From assembly GCA_046541015.1 (NCBI GenBank), contig JBKHEA010000016.1, positions 1-34,180 on the forward strand: a stretch of 34,180 bases of DNA, written 5' to 3'. The notes below the pieces were generated by a model, which saw nothing but the letters and a program-made list of their open reading frames with translations, was not told where the DNA came from and ran no database searches. This document shows positions 32,081 to 34,180 of the stretch, piece after piece. Source of the DNA: Liberiplasma sp046541015 (lineage in GTDB: Bacteria; Bacillota_I; Bacilli_A; Izemoplasmatales; Izemoplasmataceae). Position 1 is the stretch's first letter. Every line of letters begins with the position of its first letter. The position numbers were made by a program, and so were the translations under genes.

Positions 32081-33177
32081 TGAAAATAAGCCAAGAAAAT
32101 AAAATCAAAATTTTATCAAGTTTTTTAGCGGTTGCGGCTGGATTACTTGTTGGATTTATTATATTGTTTGTCGTAGATCCTGGAAATTCTTTTAGAGGCT
32201 TTTTAACGATTATCCTTGGGGGACTTAATCAAGGAAGTACCAGTTTAGGTAACACCATTTTTTATGGGGTTCCAATTGTTTTAACAGGCCTTAGTGTTGC
32301 TTTTGCGTTTAGAACAGGATTATTTAATATTGGGGCTACTGGCCAATTAACTATGGGAGCTTTTGTAGCTGTATATATTGGCGTCAATTGGACATTTTTA
32401 GGGCCAATTCATTGGATTGTAGCTATTTTAGGTGCCATGCTTGCTGGTGCAGTTTGGGGAAGTATCCCCGGTTTATTAAAAGCTTACCGAAATGTTCATG
32501 AAGTGGTTTCAAGTATTATGTTAAATTATATTGCGATGTATATTAACGCAATGTTAATCTACGCTTATATATATGATGGAAGATCAAAAGCATTACCACC
32601 TGCTGAAAGCGGCATGATTCCAAAGATGGGCTTAGATAAAATATTTGTTGGTTCTGATGTCCACGCAGGTATCTTCATTGTTATACTGATTGTTATTCTG
32701 ATTCATATTTTATTAAATAAAACCACACTTGGTTATGAACTAAAAAGTGTTGGATTTAATAAAGATGCTAGTAAATATGCTGGTATTAACGAGAAAAGGA
32801 ATATCATTTTGGCTATGACTATTAGTGGTGCAATTGCTGGGATTGCTGGTGCAATGATGTATTTGATTAGCGGGTCAGATTTTGGACCTTCTGAGACCTT
32901 GTTAACCGAAGGATTTACAGGGATTGCAATCAGTTTATTAGGGTTAAATGCGCCATTTGGGGTTTTAATATCTGGATTATTTTATGGTTGGTTAAATCAA
33001 GGTGGTTATTATGTTCAGCTTGATGGGTATAAACCTGAAATCATTGATGTTGTTATTGGGGTCATTATTTACTTTAGTGCATTATCTTTATTCTTACAAA
33101 ACTTTGTTGGCCGCTATTATAAACGCAAAGCTTTGCGTAGCGTTCAAAATAATGTGAAAGCTGGTGATGCGCGATGA
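32080..33177 (+). CDS. Nucleoside ABC transporter permease (first)
   Basis: This 365-residue permease of the BPD_transp_2 type (NupP/YufP-like) has about nine to ten hydrophobic segments. The family signatures GLSVAFAFRTGLFNIGATGQ and SSIMLNYIA are present, together with ELKSVGFNKDASKYAGIN (the coupling loop) and SGAIAGIAGA. With the second permease it forms the membrane pore of the importer. It overlaps the ATPase gene by one base and the next permease gene by four, so all three are co-translated. Confidence 0.92.
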   Translation: MKISQENKIKILSSFLAVAAGLLVGFIILFVVDPGNSFRGFLTIILGGLNQGSTSLGNTIFYGVPIVLTGLSVAFAFRTGLFNIGATGQLTMGAFVAVYIGVNWTFLGPIHWIVAILGAMLAGAVWGSIPGLLKAYRNVHEVVSSIMLNYIAMYINAMLIYAYIYDGRSKALPPAESGMIPKMGLDKIFVGSDVHAGIFIVILIVILIHILLNKTTLGYELKSVGFNKDASKYAGINEKRNIILAMTISGAIAGIAGAMMYLISGSDFGPSETLLTEGFTGIAISLLGLNAPFGVLISGLFYGWLNQGGYYVQLDGYKPEIIDVVIGVIIYFSALSLFLQNFVGRYYKRKALRSVQNNVKAGDAR

Positions 33178-34160
33178 TGGCATTTATTGAAGCTTTCATT
33201 AACTTAATCTATTTTCTATTTCCGTTAATCTTAGCTAGCACGGTGCCACTGACTATTGTTGCAATAGGCGCTTTATATAGTGAACGCAGTGGGGTTGTCA
33301 ATATTGCTTTAGAAGGCATTATGATTATGGGTGGATTTGTTGGGATATTGACAATGCGTGGCTTAGAAGGTACAGGATTAACCCCACAAATGATTGCCTT
33401 AATAGGGTTAACGATTGGCGCAATTATTGGTCTTATCTTTTCAATTCTCCATGCCTATGCATCTATTAATATTAAAGCCAATCAAATTATTAGTGCAACC
33501 GCATTAAATATGTTAGCCCCTGCGATTGCAATCTTTGTCGCAAGAACAATTAATGAAGACAGCTCTAAACGTGTTGTTTTAAGAAGTAGTTATCGAATAG
33601 CGGAAGTGCCTTTATTAAGTGATATTCCAATTATTGGAGATTTATTCTTTAAGGGTGCTTATTTATCGACTTATTTAGGGGTGATTATTTTAGTTGCTGC
33701 GACTATTATTTTATACAAAACTCGATTGGGATTGAGAATAAGAAGTTGTGGTGAAAACCCTCATGCTGCAGATTCTCTTGGCGTTAATATCTATAAAATT
33801 AGATATATTGGTGTTTTAGTATCTGGTGCTATGGCTGGTATGGGTGGCGTTATCTTTGTTTTAAGTTTTGCGACACGTTTTGATGCAAGTGTTGCTGGAT
33901 TTGGATTTTTATCATTGGCCGTTTTAATCTTTGGACAATGGCATCCTAAGAAGATTTTATATGCAGCCTTATTCTTTGCAACTATGCAAGTAATAGGCAG
34001 TACGTATTCTGGGATTCCAGTACTTGATTCATTGCCAATCCCAAGTCAGCTTTACAGCATGTTACCTTATGTTGCAACCCTTATTGCTTTAGCATTTGCA
34101 AGTAAGAATTCACGTGCACCACGTGCTGCAGGTGAACCTTATGATCCAGGTAAACGTTAA
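33174..34160 (+). CDS. Nucleoside ABC transporter permease (second)
   Basis: This 328-residue permease of the same family (NupQ/YufQ-like) has about eight to nine membrane segments. It has the opening TVPLTIVAIGALYSERSGVVNIALEGIM, the loop RSCGENPHAADSLGVN, and SGAMAGMGG. It is the last gene of the importer operon. The ATG overlaps the preceding stop (ATGATG; 33174 or 33177 could be used). It ends 20 bases before the window edge and appears complete. Confidence 0.93.
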   Translation: MMAFIEAFINLIYFLFPLILASTVPLTIVAIGALYSERSGVVNIALEGIMIMGGFVGILTMRGLEGTGLTPQMIALIGLTIGAIIGLIFSILHAYASINIKANQIISATALNMLAPAIAIFVARTINEDSSKRVVLRSSYRIAEVPLLSDIPIIGDLFFKGAYLSTYLGVIILVAATIILYKTRLGLRIRSCGENPHAADSLGVNIYKIRYIGVLVSGAMAGMGGVIFVLSFATRFDASVAGFGFLSLAVLIFGQWHPKKILYAALFFATMQVIGSTYSGIPVLDSLPIPSQLYSMLPYVATLIALAFASKNSRAPRAAGEPYDPGKR

Positions 34161-34180
34161 AAAAAAGGCTAAACCCTAAG
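34161..34180 (+). other. Possible left arm of a truncated terminator
   Basis: The last 20 bases begin with an A run and end in GGCTAAACCCTAAG. This could be the left half of a terminator cut by the window edge. It cannot be confirmed here. Confidence 0.15.

Noticed and set aside
1..34180. Mobile elements, CRISPR arrays, tRNA or rRNA genes
   Set aside because: No transposase or integrase gene, terminal repeats, regularly spaced repeats or tRNA-like GTTCGA arms were found.

Overview
The window is a gene-dense, AT-rich chromosomal segment of a low-GC bacterium of the Bacillota/Mollicutes line. TGA acts as a stop codon in many genes (for example the dtd, rluD and msrA-upstream junctions) and Trp is read from TGG, so the Mycoplasma/Spiroplasma code is excluded. 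Small intergenic gaps, strong AAGGAGG-type ribosome sites, a basic-membrane-protein nucleoside transporter and a mostly housekeeping gene set fit a free-living Acholeplasma/Izemoplasma-like or Erysipelotrichia-like organism. That placement is inference. No mobile element, tRNA, rRNA or CRISPR array was seen.

Layout, left part (1-6300): a 2[4Fe-4S] ferredoxin on the minus strand; a divergent PlsC-like acyltransferase with a zinc-ribbon segment, coupled to a GltS-like sodium symporter; the small protein YneF; then three minus-strand genes. Two of these form a tight pair: a cobalamin-binding protein carrying the W-x9-E-H signature of CarH-type B12 photoreceptors, and a GGDEF diguanylate cyclase. 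The third is plsY (phospholipid synthesis).

Centre (6300-21430): parE-parC (topoisomerase IV), a degenerate Fic-fold/winged-helix protein, argS, then apt-rel-dtd (adenine salvage, (p)ppGpp metabolism, D-aminoacyl-tRNA proofreading), two GNAT acetyltransferases, and hisS-aspS behind a complete T-box leader. The apt-rel-dtd-hisS-aspS-tcdA order resembles the Bacillus one, with the two GNAT genes and a permease inserted.

Right part (21430-34180): a long run of nine overlapping or closely spaced genes (AI-2E-family permease, small membrane protein, tcdA, msrA, dCMP deaminase, YlbL/SepM-like Lon-type protease, small membrane protein, lspA, rluD). It ends in a structured, terminator-capped intergenic RNA segment that I cannot assign to a known family. 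Then come a UvrX/DinB-type Y-family polymerase with a YolD-like partner, and a BMP lipoprotein plus dual-ATPase and two-permease ABC nucleoside importer.

Promoters fall into two visible classes: extended -10 (TGN-TATAAT) sites with no recognisable -35, and sites with a -35 box at exactly 17 bp and no TG. The most interesting items are the B12-photoreceptor-like/diguanylate cyclase pair, the catalytically dead Fic-like protein, the T-box whose best specifier is Asp rather than His, and the unassigned structured RNA after rluD.
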